DNA of 64,000 bases from the NCBI RefSeq assembly GCF_900142525.1, contig NZ_FRBD01000011.1, positions 62,001 through 126,000 on the forward strand. Direction: 5' to 3'. This document shows, piece after piece, positions 14,294 to 23,061 of the stretch. The DNA is from Xylanibacter ruminicola (GTDB taxonomy: Bacteria > Bacteroidota > Bacteroidia > Bacteroidales > Bacteroidaceae). Below the pieces are notes generated by a model, which did not search any database, had not been told where the DNA came from, and worked only from the letters and a program-made list of their open reading frames with translations. How positions within the stretch are numbered: position 1 is the stretch's first letter; each line of letters begins with the position of its first letter. A program made the translations under genes and the position numbers.

Positions 14294-15236
14294 GCAGATG
14301 ATAAAACTTCTTCATAAATAAGATATACATCACCGTCAGGGCTCCGAATATAGCAAAGAATGCGGGGTAGCCTGGCCACATAATATAAACAACACAGCAG
14401 ACTGACTGTAAAGCCATATAGATGCCGGAAACCACCAGATGCGGAATCTCCAGTTCATTTGCCATAATCTGATAGGCATGCTTCTTATGAGGTTTCATCA
14501 GATTCTCCCGTAACAGTATGCGATGCAGAATAGTCAGGCCTCCATCCACCAAATAGACCGACAGCATCGCTATCCAACTCATAGACTCCCCTCGCAGGCA
14601 CAATCTCAGTACGAGATACACGAAAATAAACCCTATTGCAAGCGATCCGACATCCCCGGCAAAACATATTGTACGCAGCCTAAAATTGAAAAGATTAAAG
14701 ACTATCAGCGACAGGATCATCATAACGATAAGATCTGAGGAAGCAAAATGCACAACATTGGTATTAACATAAAGCAGCGCCAGTGCAACAACAAGAGAAT
14801 AGCCACCTGTCATCCCGTTTATGCCGTCCATAAAATTAAATATGTTCAATGTGCCAACACAAAAGAAAGATAGTAATAATATGACATGCGGTGAGTTCCT
14901 GACAAGACCTGAGTGATAAAGCATCAGTATGATAGCAACAAACTGACACGCCAATCTAATCTTTGGATTAACATCACGAATATCATCGATAAAACTTACT
15001 CCTGCCAAAATAGTTAGCCCTATCATGCCACCCAGCCATTGGAAATCATGAGAAAATGACCAAAGCAGGTATGCAACAAAGAAAATAATACCTCCCCCTC
15101 TCACCACGTCCCCGGTATGAGAACTCTGGCGATGCGGACTGTCCACTATTCCCATTCTCTTAGCAAATAGAATGTATGCGCATTCTAATCCTAACAGAAA
15201 GATGAATATCATCAAATAATAACCTGCCATCTGCAT
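14265..15236 (-). CDS. WecA/MraY-family undecaprenyl-phosphate sugar-1-phosphate transferase
   Basis: 323 residues with about ten membrane helices. Conserved cytoplasmic-loop motifs are present: SFIDDIRDV (the DD pair binding Mg), NFMDGINGM, FAGDVGSLA and the sugar-specificity motif HKKHAYQ near the C-terminus. Enzymes of this class start polysaccharide repeat synthesis by moving a HexNAc-1-phosphate from UDP-sugar to undecaprenyl phosphate at the inner membrane. The HKKHAYQ form resembles the GlcNAc/N-acetyl-sugar-specific group. This is the initiating enzyme of the locus; no second initiator (PglC/WbaP type) is visible. It follows the last GT2 paralog by 47 bases. Confidence 0.92.
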   Translation of the reverse strand: MQMAGYYLMIFIFLLGLECAYILFAKRMGIVDSPHRQSSHTGDVVRGGGIIFFVAYLLWSFSHDFQWLGGMIGLTILAGVSFIDDIRDVNPKIRLACQFVAIILMLYHSGLVRNSPHVILLLSFFCVGTLNIFNFMDGINGMTGGYSLVVALALLYVNTNVVHFASSDLIVMMILSLIVFNLFNFRLRTICFAGDVGSLAIGFIFVYLVLRLCLRGESMSWIAMLSVYLVDGGLTILHRILLRENLMKPHKKHAYQIMANELEIPHLVVSGIYMALQSVCCVVYIMWPGYPAFFAIFGALTVMYILFMKKFYHLHENKGGIYN

Positions 15237-15283
15237 TCTGATTCAAAAGCGATTTATATTTGGGATAAAGCTACGATTCAAAC

Positions 15284-16231
15284 TTACACAATTCTTAACC
15301 ATACTAAAATGGTATATATATAGTATAAAATTGTAAACTTTAAAGATGTATTTTTACTTACATCCCGCAATGCCGAAAATTTGGAGGGATACATCTCATC
15401 CCATTTTTCAAAGAAATATTTAAATAAAGCCCTGTCTTTACGAAGCATTATAAGCAGATATACAGGCATTTCCATTTTCTTACACGCATGATGCTGAATC
15501 AAAAAAACATCCGATCGAAAAGCCACTTCCGCTCTTTTTTTTAACTCATCTGGTTTAGAACAAAAATCTGCAGCTAATGAATTGGAACGGAAAGTACAGA
15601 CATAGAGGACTCTATCAACTGCCCTGATATTTTCAGCATAATAGCCAATAAGCAAAGAAAAATACATATCATTCGAATACACTACTTCGTCAAAACGGAT
15701 GTTGTGTTTAACAATCAAACTCCTTTTTATTATCTTGCCCCATGGTACATACATTTTTGTCCTAATAGGCCATTCGACACCATCAGACAGATATTGGTCA
15801 ATATTTTTATTTACATAAGAACTCCTGTTTGATTTTATGCTTATATCGTCAGAAAGAACTGCTTTGTTCTTGAAGTATATCACATCTGCTTCCGAATCAG
15901 CGTATGAGCAGATGATATCATACATATCCTCGACAAAAAAGTCATCGGCATCGGCAAACAATATCCATTTGCCTTGGGCATACTCTAATCCCACATTCCT
16001 GGCATAGCCTGCACCTCCGCCTTTCGTCGTTCTGATGAACCCCAGATAGGGGCGCGACAGCTCTGGATACTTATCCAAATAAGAATCTGCATCTGCACTG
16101 TTGTCGTCTACTACTATCACCTGAATGTCCTCAGACACAGGAATTGACCTCAAGCACCGCATTAGCAGATCCGGTATCTCTTTATGGGGTATGATGATAC
16201 TGAACGTAGGAATCATAATCATTATTATCAC
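15284..16231 (-). CDS. GT2 paralog 7 of 7 (last transcribed)
   Basis: 315 residues if translation starts at the GTG overlapping the upstream stop (GTGA); 312 if at the ATG at 16222. The constant N-terminus includes FSIIIPHKEIPDLLMRC, VIVVDDNSADAD, TKGGGAGYARNVG and the ADADD metal motif. The middle (about 118-160) is nearly identical, in DNA too, to paralog 6 (NKAVLSDDISIKSNRSSY) but not to the others, showing recent exchange or duplication. From about residue 170 it diverges. It ends in the constant amphipathic tail (LVWLRIV), here with V for the usual L. Confidence 0.9.
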   Translation of the reverse strand: MIIMIMIPTFSIIIPHKEIPDLLMRCLRSIPVSEDIQVIVVDDNSADADSYLDKYPELSRPYLGFIRTTKGGGAGYARNVGLEYAQGKWILFADADDFFVEDMYDIICSYADSEADVIYFKNKAVLSDDISIKSNRSSYVNKNIDQYLSDGVEWPIRTKMYVPWGKIIKRSLIVKHNIRFDEVVYSNDMYFSLLIGYYAENIRAVDRVLYVCTFRSNSLAADFCSKPDELKKRAEVAFRSDVFLIQHHACKKMEMPVYLLIMLRKDRALFKYFFEKWDEMYPSKFSALRDVSKNTSLKFTILYYIYTILVWLRIV

Positions 16232-17202
16232 AGAAGTCTGATCCAGACCAATAAAGAGTAGACATAGTAGAACAATCTGAATTTCCAGGAAGTTCTTTTG
16301 CTAATGCCCCTCAATGCCGATAATTTGGAGGGAAACAGTCCATTTAGTCTCTCATAATAATGTCTTAATAAAGACCGATCTTTACGGAGCATTTCCTTCA
16401 TAAACCAAGGTGTGTACATCTCTCTACAGGCATCATGCTGAAGCAGGAAAACATCCTGCCGGAAAGCCACCTCTGCCCTCATCTCAAGCTCACCAGGTTT
16501 AGAGCAAAAATCTGCAGCCAGTGAATTGGAACGACAAGTCAGAATATATATGACCCTATCAGCCACTACAATTTTTTCAGCATAATAGCCAACGAGCAAA
16601 GAAAAATGCCCATCATTTGAATACTTTATTTCGTCAAAACGAATATTGTGTTTACCGACCAAACTGCCTTTGATCATCTTGCCCCATGGTGCAGGCAGTT
16701 TAAACCTTATAGGCCATTCATCTACATCAGACAGATATTGGTCAATATTTTTATTTACATAAGAACTCCTGTTTGATTTTATACTTATATCGTCAGAAAG
16801 AACTGCTTTGTTCTTGAAGTATATCACATCCGCTTCTGAATCAACGTATGAGCAGATGATGTCATACATATCATCAACAAAGAAATCATCAGCATCGGCA
16901 AACAGAATCCATTTGCCCTTGGCATGTTCCAATCCTACATTCCTGGCATAGCCAGCTCCTCCGCCCTTAGTCGTTCTGACAAACTCCAGATAAGGGCGCG
17001 ACAACTCTGGATACCTTTCCAAGTAGGTGTCAGCATCGGCACTATTGTCATCGACTACTATCATCTGGATGTCCTCAGACACAGGAATTGACCTCAAGCA
17101 CCGCATTAGCAGATCCGGTATGTCTTTATGAGGTATGATGATACTAAACGTAGGACTCACCGATGTCGTATTAGCCGTAATACTTACAGAATTCTTGCCC
17201 AT
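16228..17202 (-). CDS. GT2 paralog 6 of 7
   Basis: 324 residues. The start ATG (MGKNSVSI) lies within the last codons of paralog 5, giving a 19-base overlap. The GT2 core is as in paralog 7, with HKDIPDLL and MIVVDDNS variants. PWGKM around residue 178 and NSLAADFCSKPGELE in the C-terminal half mark the acceptor-side region that varies among copies. In this copy the late C-terminal part (CREMYTPWFMKEM) is unlike any other. The tail ends VWIRLL. Probable role: one transfer step in building the polysaccharide backbone or side chain. Confidence 0.9.
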   Translation of the reverse strand: MGKNSVSITANTTSVSPTFSIIIPHKDIPDLLMRCLRSIPVSEDIQMIVVDDNSADADTYLERYPELSRPYLEFVRTTKGGGAGYARNVGLEHAKGKWILFADADDFFVDDMYDIICSYVDSEADVIYFKNKAVLSDDISIKSNRSSYVNKNIDQYLSDVDEWPIRFKLPAPWGKMIKGSLVGKHNIRFDEIKYSNDGHFSLLVGYYAEKIVVADRVIYILTCRSNSLAADFCSKPGELEMRAEVAFRQDVFLLQHDACREMYTPWFMKEMLRKDRSLLRHYYERLNGLFPSKLSALRGISKRTSWKFRLFYYVYSLLVWIRLL

Positions 17203-18125
17203 ACCATAATTGAATATAAATAGAACTTGATCTTAAACCTTAGTGATTTGCCTTTACTAATATCCCGTAATGCCGATAACTTTGACGGATAAATTTCTTC
17301 CAACCTGAAGAAGTAGAACTTGAACAAACTCCGGTCATGCATTAGCATCATATTTAAAAAAAACTTCAATCGATGCTCTCTACAAAAATCATTTTGCAGC
17401 ATAAATTTGTCCATCCGAAAGGCTGCCTCTGCTCTAAGTTTCAACTCATTGGGCTTTAAACAAAAATCTGACATCTGGGAATCAGGACGAGAAGTGACAA
17501 CGTAAAGGACCCTATTAACAACCTGAATTGTCCTTGCGTAATAGCCTATCTGTAAAGAACAGTAAGCATCATCAGCATACATTACTTCGTCAAAACGGAT
17601 GTCGTGTTTGACCATCACATCTCTTTTAACCATTTTACCCCATGGTACATACATTTGTGCTCTAATAGGCCACTCGTCACCGTCTATCAGGTATTGATTA
17701 ATTTTTTTGTTTACATGAGCATTCCGTTTTGCTTCTCTATTTATATCTGCTGAAATAACCGAATTAGATTTAAAGTATATAACATCTGTTTCTGAATCAA
17801 CGTATGAGCAGATGATGTCATACATGTCTTCAACATAAAAGTCATCGGCATCGGCAAACAGCAGCCATTTGCCTTTAGCATGCTCTAATCCCACATTCCT
17901 GGCATAGCCAGCCCCTCCCCCTTTTGTCGTTCTGATAAACTCCAGATAGGGGCGTGACAGTTCCGGATACCTCTCCAAGTAGGTGTCAGCATCTGCACTA
18001 TTGTCGTCTACCACAATCACTTGAATGTCCTCAGATACAGGGATTGACTGTAAGCACCGCATCAAAAGATCAGGGATTTCCTTATGAGGAATGATAATAC
18101 TAAATGTAGGATGCATTGTTTTCAT
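17184..18125 (-). CDS. GT2 paralog 5 of 7
   Basis: 313 residues, starting at MKTMHPTF. Here the overlapping-start junction has decayed: the ATG that other copies use opens only an 11-codon frame (MGKDSVNIQQT) which stops in an ATGA overlap with this gene's own start. The gene keeps the full N-terminal GT2 core and ADADD. Its middle has a distinct block (NSVISADINREAKRNAHV) and a distinct acceptor region (MYADDAYCSLQIGYYAR), followed by SDFCLKPNELKLRAE. The tail is the standard FKIKFYLYSIMVWARIL. Confidence 0.9.
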   Translation of the reverse strand: MKTMHPTFSIIIPHKEIPDLLMRCLQSIPVSEDIQVIVVDDNSADADTYLERYPELSRPYLEFIRTTKGGGAGYARNVGLEHAKGKWLLFADADDFYVEDMYDIICSYVDSETDVIYFKSNSVISADINREAKRNAHVNKKINQYLIDGDEWPIRAQMYVPWGKMVKRDVMVKHDIRFDEVMYADDAYCSLQIGYYARTIQVVNRVLYVVTSRPDSQMSDFCLKPNELKLRAEAAFRMDKFMLQNDFCREHRLKFFLNMMLMHDRSLFKFYFFRLEEIYPSKLSALRDISKGKSLRFKIKFYLYSIMVWARIL

Positions 18126-18138
18126 GTTTGTTGAATAT

Positions 18139-19113
18139 TCACAGAATCCTTGCCCATATCAGCAATGAATATAAATACAACTTGATCTTGGTAAGCAGAG
18201 ATGTACCTTTTCCTATATCATGCAATGCCAATAGTTTTGATGGATATAATTCATCTAACTGGTAAAAGTAATATTTGAATAAAGAATGGTCTCTCTTCAA
18301 CATTATCAATAAATATTTTCTCATAGACCTAACTCTACAGATATTATGCCTAATCAAGAATTTTTCTTCTCGGAAAAACACTTCTGCCCTTGTTTTCAAT
18401 TCTCCAGGCTTAGTACAAAATTCTGCACTTAATGATTTGGGACGAAAAGTCACGACATATAGGATCATGTTTGTAACCTTAATGATGTCTGCATGATAAC
18501 CAACAAGCATGGAAAAATATACATCAGCCGAATACACTACTTCGTCAAATCGGATATTGTATTTAATAACTAAATCCCTTTTAACCATTTTGGCCCATGC
18601 AACAAACAACTTAAATCTTACAGGCCATTCATCACCATCTTTCAAACATTGATCAATCTTTCTATTCATCCAAGAACATCGATTTGATTCTATGTTTATA
18701 TTCTCCGAAAGAACCGCCTTGTTTTTGAAGTATATGACATCTGCTTCCGAATCAACGTATGAGCTGATGATGTCATGCATATCTTCAACAAAGAAGTCAT
18801 CCGCATCGGCAAACAGAATCCATTTTCCTTTGGCATGATCCAATCCTACATTCCTGGCATAGCCAGCCCCTCCTCCTGTTTTCGTCCTGATAAATTCCAG
18901 ATAGGGTCGCGACAATTCTGGGTACGTATCTAAATAAGTATCAGCATCCGCGCTGTTGTCATCCACTACTATCACCTGTATATCCTCAGATACAGGTATG
19001 GACCTCAAGCACCGCATCAGCAGATCCGGTATTTCCTTATGAGGAATGATGATACTATACGTTGGAGTCATCGTTTTAATATTTGCGACAATACTTACAG
19101 AATCCTTGTCCAT
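18139..19113 (-). CDS. GT2 paralog 4 of 7
   Basis: 324 residues from the ATG in the 19-base overlap with paralog 3 (MDKDSVSI); a second Met at residue 15 (MTPTY) aligns with the shorter starts of other copies. Distinguishing residues: KTGGGAGYARN instead of TKGGGAGYARN, and VAWAKM instead of PWGKM, in a position otherwise invariant except in this copy. Whether that affects donor or acceptor binding is unknown. The C-terminal region SLSAEFCTKPGELKTRAE follows the family pattern. It ends in TGA rather than the TAA found at the intact junctions. Confidence 0.9.
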   Translation of the reverse strand: MDKDSVSIVANIKTMTPTYSIIIPHKEIPDLLMRCLRSIPVSEDIQVIVVDDNSADADTYLDTYPELSRPYLEFIRTKTGGGAGYARNVGLDHAKGKWILFADADDFFVEDMHDIISSYVDSEADVIYFKNKAVLSENINIESNRCSWMNRKIDQCLKDGDEWPVRFKLFVAWAKMVKRDLVIKYNIRFDEVVYSADVYFSMLVGYHADIIKVTNMILYVVTFRPKSLSAEFCTKPGELKTRAEVFFREEKFLIRHNICRVRSMRKYLLIMLKRDHSLFKYYFYQLDELYPSKLLALHDIGKGTSLLTKIKLYLYSLLIWARIL

Positions 19114-20069
19114 ACTAAAAATGAATATAAATAGAATTTAATCTTGAATCTTAGGGGTTTGTTCTTGCAAAAATCCCGCAGTGCCGATAACTTTGACGGA
19201 TAAATCTCATCAAGTTTAAAGAAGTAGTATTTGAACAGTTTCCGGTCATTATTGAACATGAGTAACAAATATTGTTTCATGGACCTTTCCTTACACATTT
19301 GATGCTGATGCAAAAACAGATCAGAACGATAATGCACTTCTGCCCTTATTCTTAACTCATTTGGTTTTGAACAATAATTAGCCACTAACGAATCGGGGCG
19401 GGAAGTCAAGACATAAAGGACTTTATTAACTACCTCAATAGTTTCAGCATGATATCCTACAAACAAAGAGAAAAACGCATCATTTGAGTATCTTATTTCT
19501 TCAAAGCGGATGTTAAATTTATTAATCAAATCTCTTTTGATCATCTTGCCCCATGTAGGACAATACATAAATCTTAAAGGCCATTCGTCACCATTCGCAT
19601 AATAATTATTAATCATTCTATCAATATAAACATCCCTATCTGTTTTTTGGATAATATTTTCTGAACATACAGATTCTTTCTTGAAATAAATGACATCTGC
19701 TTCTGAGTCTGAATTTGAAGTAATGATATCATACATGTCTTCCACAAAAAAATCATCGGCGTCAGCAAATAGCAACCATTCACCCTTTGCATGATCCAAT
19801 CCTATATTGCGAGCATAGCCAGCGCCTCCACCTTTTGTCGTTCTGATAAACTCCAAATAAGGACGCGACAACTCTGGAAATCTCTCCAAGTAGGTGTCAG
19901 CATCCGCACTGTTGTCATCCACCACAATCACCTGAATATCCTCAGATACGGGTATGGACTTCAGGCACCGCATCAGCAGATCCGGTATCTCTTTATGAGG
20001 TATGATGATACTAAACGTTGGACACACCAATGGCATATTACCCGTAATACTTACCGAATCCTTATCCAT
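19095..20069 (-). CDS. GT2 paralog 3 of 7
   Basis: 324 residues, start in the overlap with paralog 2. The N-terminal 110 residues are almost the same as in paralogs 2 and 4 (LERFPELSRPYLEFIRT). The middle is the most divergent of the inner copies: KKESVCSENIIQKTDRDVY and MINNYYANGDEWPLRFMYCP, with PTWGKM. Later SRPDSLVANYCSKPNELRIR and a long FLHQHQMCKERSMKQYLL helix. The overlap sequence at its 3' end (TGGACAAGGATTCTGTAA) supplies the start codon of paralog 4. Confidence 0.9.
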   Translation of the reverse strand: MDKDSVSITGNMPLVCPTFSIIIPHKEIPDLLMRCLKSIPVSEDIQVIVVDDNSADADTYLERFPELSRPYLEFIRTTKGGGAGYARNIGLDHAKGEWLLFADADDFFVEDMYDIITSNSDSEADVIYFKKESVCSENIIQKTDRDVYIDRMINNYYANGDEWPLRFMYCPTWGKMIKRDLINKFNIRFEEIRYSNDAFFSLFVGYHAETIEVVNKVLYVLTSRPDSLVANYCSKPNELRIRAEVHYRSDLFLHQHQMCKERSMKQYLLLMFNNDRKLFKYYFFKLDEIYPSKLSALRDFCKNKPLRFKIKFYLYSFLVWTRIL

Positions 20070-21025
20070 ACTAACAATGAATATAAGTAGAACTTGATTT
20101 TAAATCTCCAGGATTTGTTCCTGCTAATATCTCGTAATGCCGACCATTTCGACGGATAAATCTCATCAAGTTTAAAAAAGAATTCTTTGAACAGCTTGCG
20201 GTCTTGATTATACAACTTCGTTAAATAACACCTCGACATCCGCTCCCTGCAAAACCCATTTTGAAGCATAAATATGTCACAACGAAAAGCCACCTCTGCT
20301 CTTTGTTCCAACTCACCAGGTTTAGAACAAAAATCTGCACTCAATGAATCAGAGCGATAAGTAACAACATAAAGGACTCTGTTGACAACATTAATGGTTT
20401 CAGCATAATAACCAACGAGCAAGGAGAAAAACACATCTGCCGAATACACTATTTCGTCAAAACGTATGCTGTGTTTGACAAGCAAATCCCTTTTGATCAT
20501 TTTGCCCCACGGAGTAGGCAATTTGAACCTTACAGGATATTCATCACCATCCGTCAAATATTGATCAATGATTTTATCGATGTAAGAACTTCTGTTGTTT
20601 TCTACACCTATGTCTTCTGAGAGCACCGACCTCTTCCTAAAGTATATCACATCCGCTTCAGAACCTACATAGGAACAGATGATTTCATTAAGGTCATCAA
20701 CAAAAAAATCATCTGCGTCAGCAAACAGAATCCACCTTCCTTCAGCATGCTCCAAAGCCACATTCCTGGCATAGCCTGCACCTCCGCCTTTCGTCGTTCT
20801 TACGAACACCAGATAGGGGCGCGACAACTCTGGATACCTTTCCAAGTAGGTGTCAGCATCGGCACTATTGTCATCGACTACTATCACCTGAATATCCTCA
20901 GATACAGGTATGGACTTCAAGCACCGCATCAGCAGATCCGGTATCTCTTTATGAGGTATGATGATACTAAACGTTGGAGTCATAGTTTTATTATTTGTCG
21001 TAATACCTACAGAATCCTTATCCAT
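20051..21025 (-). CDS. GT2 paralog 2 of 7
   Basis: 324 residues, start in the overlap with paralog 1 (MDKDSVGI). Constant core, then a middle block KRSVLSEDIGVENNRSSYI and TPWGKMIKRDLLVKHSIRF. The C-terminal half (SADFCSKPGELEQRAEVAFR) is close to paralogs 6 and 7, while the following helix (FCRERMSRCYLTKLYNQ) is its own, so similarity to other copies switches along the gene. Tail FKIKFYLYSLLVWIRIR ends in Arg rather than Leu. Confidence 0.9.
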   Translation of the reverse strand: MDKDSVGITTNNKTMTPTFSIIIPHKEIPDLLMRCLKSIPVSEDIQVIVVDDNSADADTYLERYPELSRPYLVFVRTTKGGGAGYARNVALEHAEGRWILFADADDFFVDDLNEIICSYVGSEADVIYFRKRSVLSEDIGVENNRSSYIDKIIDQYLTDGDEYPVRFKLPTPWGKMIKRDLLVKHSIRFDEIVYSADVFFSLLVGYYAETINVVNRVLYVVTYRSDSLSADFCSKPGELEQRAEVAFRCDIFMLQNGFCRERMSRCYLTKLYNQDRKLFKEFFFKLDEIYPSKWSALRDISRNKSWRFKIKFYLYSLLVWIRIR

Positions 21026-21945
21026 ACTAAAAACGAGTATAAATAGAACTTGATTTTGAACCTTCTGGATTTGTTCTTGCTAATATCTCGTAATGCTGAC
21101 AACTTTGTAGGATAGATTTCATCTATTCTCCTGAGATAATATTTGAATAAAGGCCGGTCTTTTTGTAGTAACAGCAACAAATATTTCACGACAGGCCTTT
21201 CCCTACACATGTTATACTGTATCAATAGCTTATCCGAACGAAAGTACACATCAGCCTTAATCCTTAGCCCGTTTATATTGTTTTCAAAACTCTTACTCAA
21301 CGAATTGGGGCGATAAGTAATAACATAAAGGACTTTATCGACAACCTTAATTACAGATGCTTTACAACCAATCAACAAAGAACAATAATGATCTTCATAA
21401 CACATTATTTCTTCAAAACGAATGTGGTATTTATCAACCAAATTCAGTTTAATCATTTTGCCCCATGGCACATATATTTCAGCCCTTATGAGCCGTTCAT
21501 CACCGTCAGCCAGATATTTGTCGATATTTTTATTTATCCAAGGACATCGCTTCGCTTCTATACTCGTATTTCCCGAAAGAACCGATTTGTTTTTGAAGTA
21601 TATGACATCCGCATCTGAATCAACGTATGAGCAGATAATGTCATACATATCATCGACAAAGAAGTCATCCGCATCGGCAAACAATATCCATTTGCCCTTG
21701 GCCCGATCCAGTCCCACATTCCTGGCATAGCCTGCCCCTCCGCCTTTCGTCGTTGGGATGAACTCCAGATAGGGGCGCGACAACTCTGGATACCTTTCCA
21801 AATAGGTGTCAGCATCGGCACTATTGTCATCGACTACTATCACCTGAATATCCTCAGATACAGGGATGGACTTCAGGCACCGCATCAGCAGATCCGGTAT
21901 CTCTTTATGAGGTATGATAATACTAAACAAAGGAGACATAAACAT
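21007..21945 (-). CDS. GT2 paralog 1 of 7 (first transcribed)
   Basis: 312 residues beginning MFMSPLFSIIIPHK, 12 bases after the acyltransferase stop and without the overlap-type start. The N-terminal core is shared (with IPTTKGG for IRTTKGG), as is the C-terminal tail. The region from about 120 to 240 is the most diverged of the set: KLNLVDKYHIRFEEIMCYED, GCKASVIKVVDKVLY, and SFENNINGLRIKADVYFR in place of the FCSKPGEL motif found in most copies. It may therefore use a different acceptor. Translated from the same polycistronic RNA as the other copies. Confidence 0.9.
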   Translation of the reverse strand: MFMSPLFSIIIPHKEIPDLLMRCLKSIPVSEDIQVIVVDDNSADADTYLERYPELSRPYLEFIPTTKGGGAGYARNVGLDRAKGKWILFADADDFFVDDMYDIICSYVDSDADVIYFKNKSVLSGNTSIEAKRCPWINKNIDKYLADGDERLIRAEIYVPWGKMIKLNLVDKYHIRFEEIMCYEDHYCSLLIGCKASVIKVVDKVLYVITYRPNSLSKSFENNINGLRIKADVYFRSDKLLIQYNMCRERPVVKYLLLLLQKDRPLFKYYLRRIDEIYPTKLSALRDISKNKSRRFKIKFYLYSFLVWIRIL

Positions 21946-21957
21946 TCATTATTTGGG

Positions 21958-23061
21958 TTAACCGATTAAATATTTACTACCAGGAATCAGTGAGATGAGT
22001 TTTGTGACGACGGCGCAGCACAGAAACGTTAGCAGGCCAATAACGGGAATAGCCAACCATACAGGCAGTAGCGGATGAGCGACATCGCCACCAATGATCC
22101 ATTCTGCTATAGACCTCAGGAAGAATACATGCATCAGATACATGCCGAAGGACAGTTTGGCAAGACTGGTAATCCAACTGGGAGCCTTCTGGATGCAGGT
22201 GAACAACAGGAAGGCTCCGAAGGTGGCAAGGAGCATATTGGGCGTGCAGGCCTCCATTGACAATTCCAGCATCGATTTGTCTATTAGCATGCCGGGCACG
22301 GTCTTGTACCAGACGTACCATGCAGTAAACAGAGTGCCAAGTAGGAAGCAAATTGTTCCAATGAACAGCCGCTTCTGCTGACTCCACTTCAGATGCACAC
22401 GAATATAATGAGCCAGAACAAGATACCCCAAGTAACCTGAGCAGTACCACAGAGCATGGAACTGATTCCAATTACATTCACCCCAGAGTCTGGGCGAAAC
22501 AAACCGATGCAGCCAAGGGATGAGTGTCGAGAAGGCGAATAGACCAAGGAACATCAACTCGTCTTTGGCACTGGCCTTTTCGAGCCAAGGTGACACCACT
22601 GGAATAATGAGGTAGATACCGATGAGCGGGTACATGAACCACAGATGATAGGCCCCTGACGGAAAGTTGAAAGGCAACATCAGTAGTCGAGATACAGCCT
22701 TGCTCCATGTAAAAGCTCCCCACGTGGCGGGCAACACGGCATAAAGTAGCAGGAAGAAGATGAAGGGCGGCAGGATGCGCAAGAAGCGCCGACGATAGAA
22801 CTGGCTCATCGTCACACCAGGCTTCAAGGGTACTAACAGAAATGCTGAAAGCATCATAAACAGCGGTACGGATACATGACAACAACCATCATAGACTGAT
22901 ACCCAAAAACGATTGCTTTCGTTGGCGATTAGAATTCCCCCCCCTACATTAATGAATTTTCCGCAGGCATGGGCAACCATCACCGTCAGACAGGCCATCA
23001 CGCGAATGTAATCTGCAAGTGCAATTCGATTTTCGAAAGTCTTTTGTTGCTTATTTTCCAT
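21958..23061 (-). CDS. Acyltransferase family 3 membrane protein (probable O-acetyltransferase)
   Basis: 367 residues with about ten membrane helices. The N-terminal helix carries the family signature IALADYIRVMACLTVMVAHA, with the catalytic-type Arg and His, and RRRFLRILPPFIFF follows in the first loop. Such proteins move acetyl or other acyl groups from cytoplasmic acyl-CoA to sugars at the inner membrane. In this locus it likely decorates the growing polysaccharide. Its start overlaps the end of wzt by 11 bases. It is a second, independent acylation system besides the MBOAT/SGNH pair upstream. Confidence 0.9.
   Translation of the reverse strand: MENKQQKTFENRIALADYIRVMACLTVMVAHACGKFINVGGGILIANESNRFWVSVYDGCCHVSVPLFMMLSAFLLVPLKPGVTMSQFYRRRFLRILPPFIFFLLLYAVLPATWGAFTWSKAVSRLLMLPFNFPSGAYHLWFMYPLIGIYLIIPVVSPWLEKASAKDELMFLGLFAFSTLIPWLHRFVSPRLWGECNWNQFHALWYCSGYLGYLVLAHYIRVHLKWSQQKRLFIGTICFLLGTLFTAWYVWYKTVPGMLIDKSMLELSMEACTPNMLLATFGAFLLFTCIQKAPSWITSLAKLSFGMYLMHVFFLRSIAEWIIGGDVAHPLLPVWLAIPVIGLLTFLCCAVVTKLISLIPGSKYLIG

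Noticed and set aside
15284..21945. The GT2 repeats as an assembly artefact
   Set aside because: Each copy has its own substitutions throughout, so they are not collapsed or duplicated reads, although copy number should still be confirmed with long reads.
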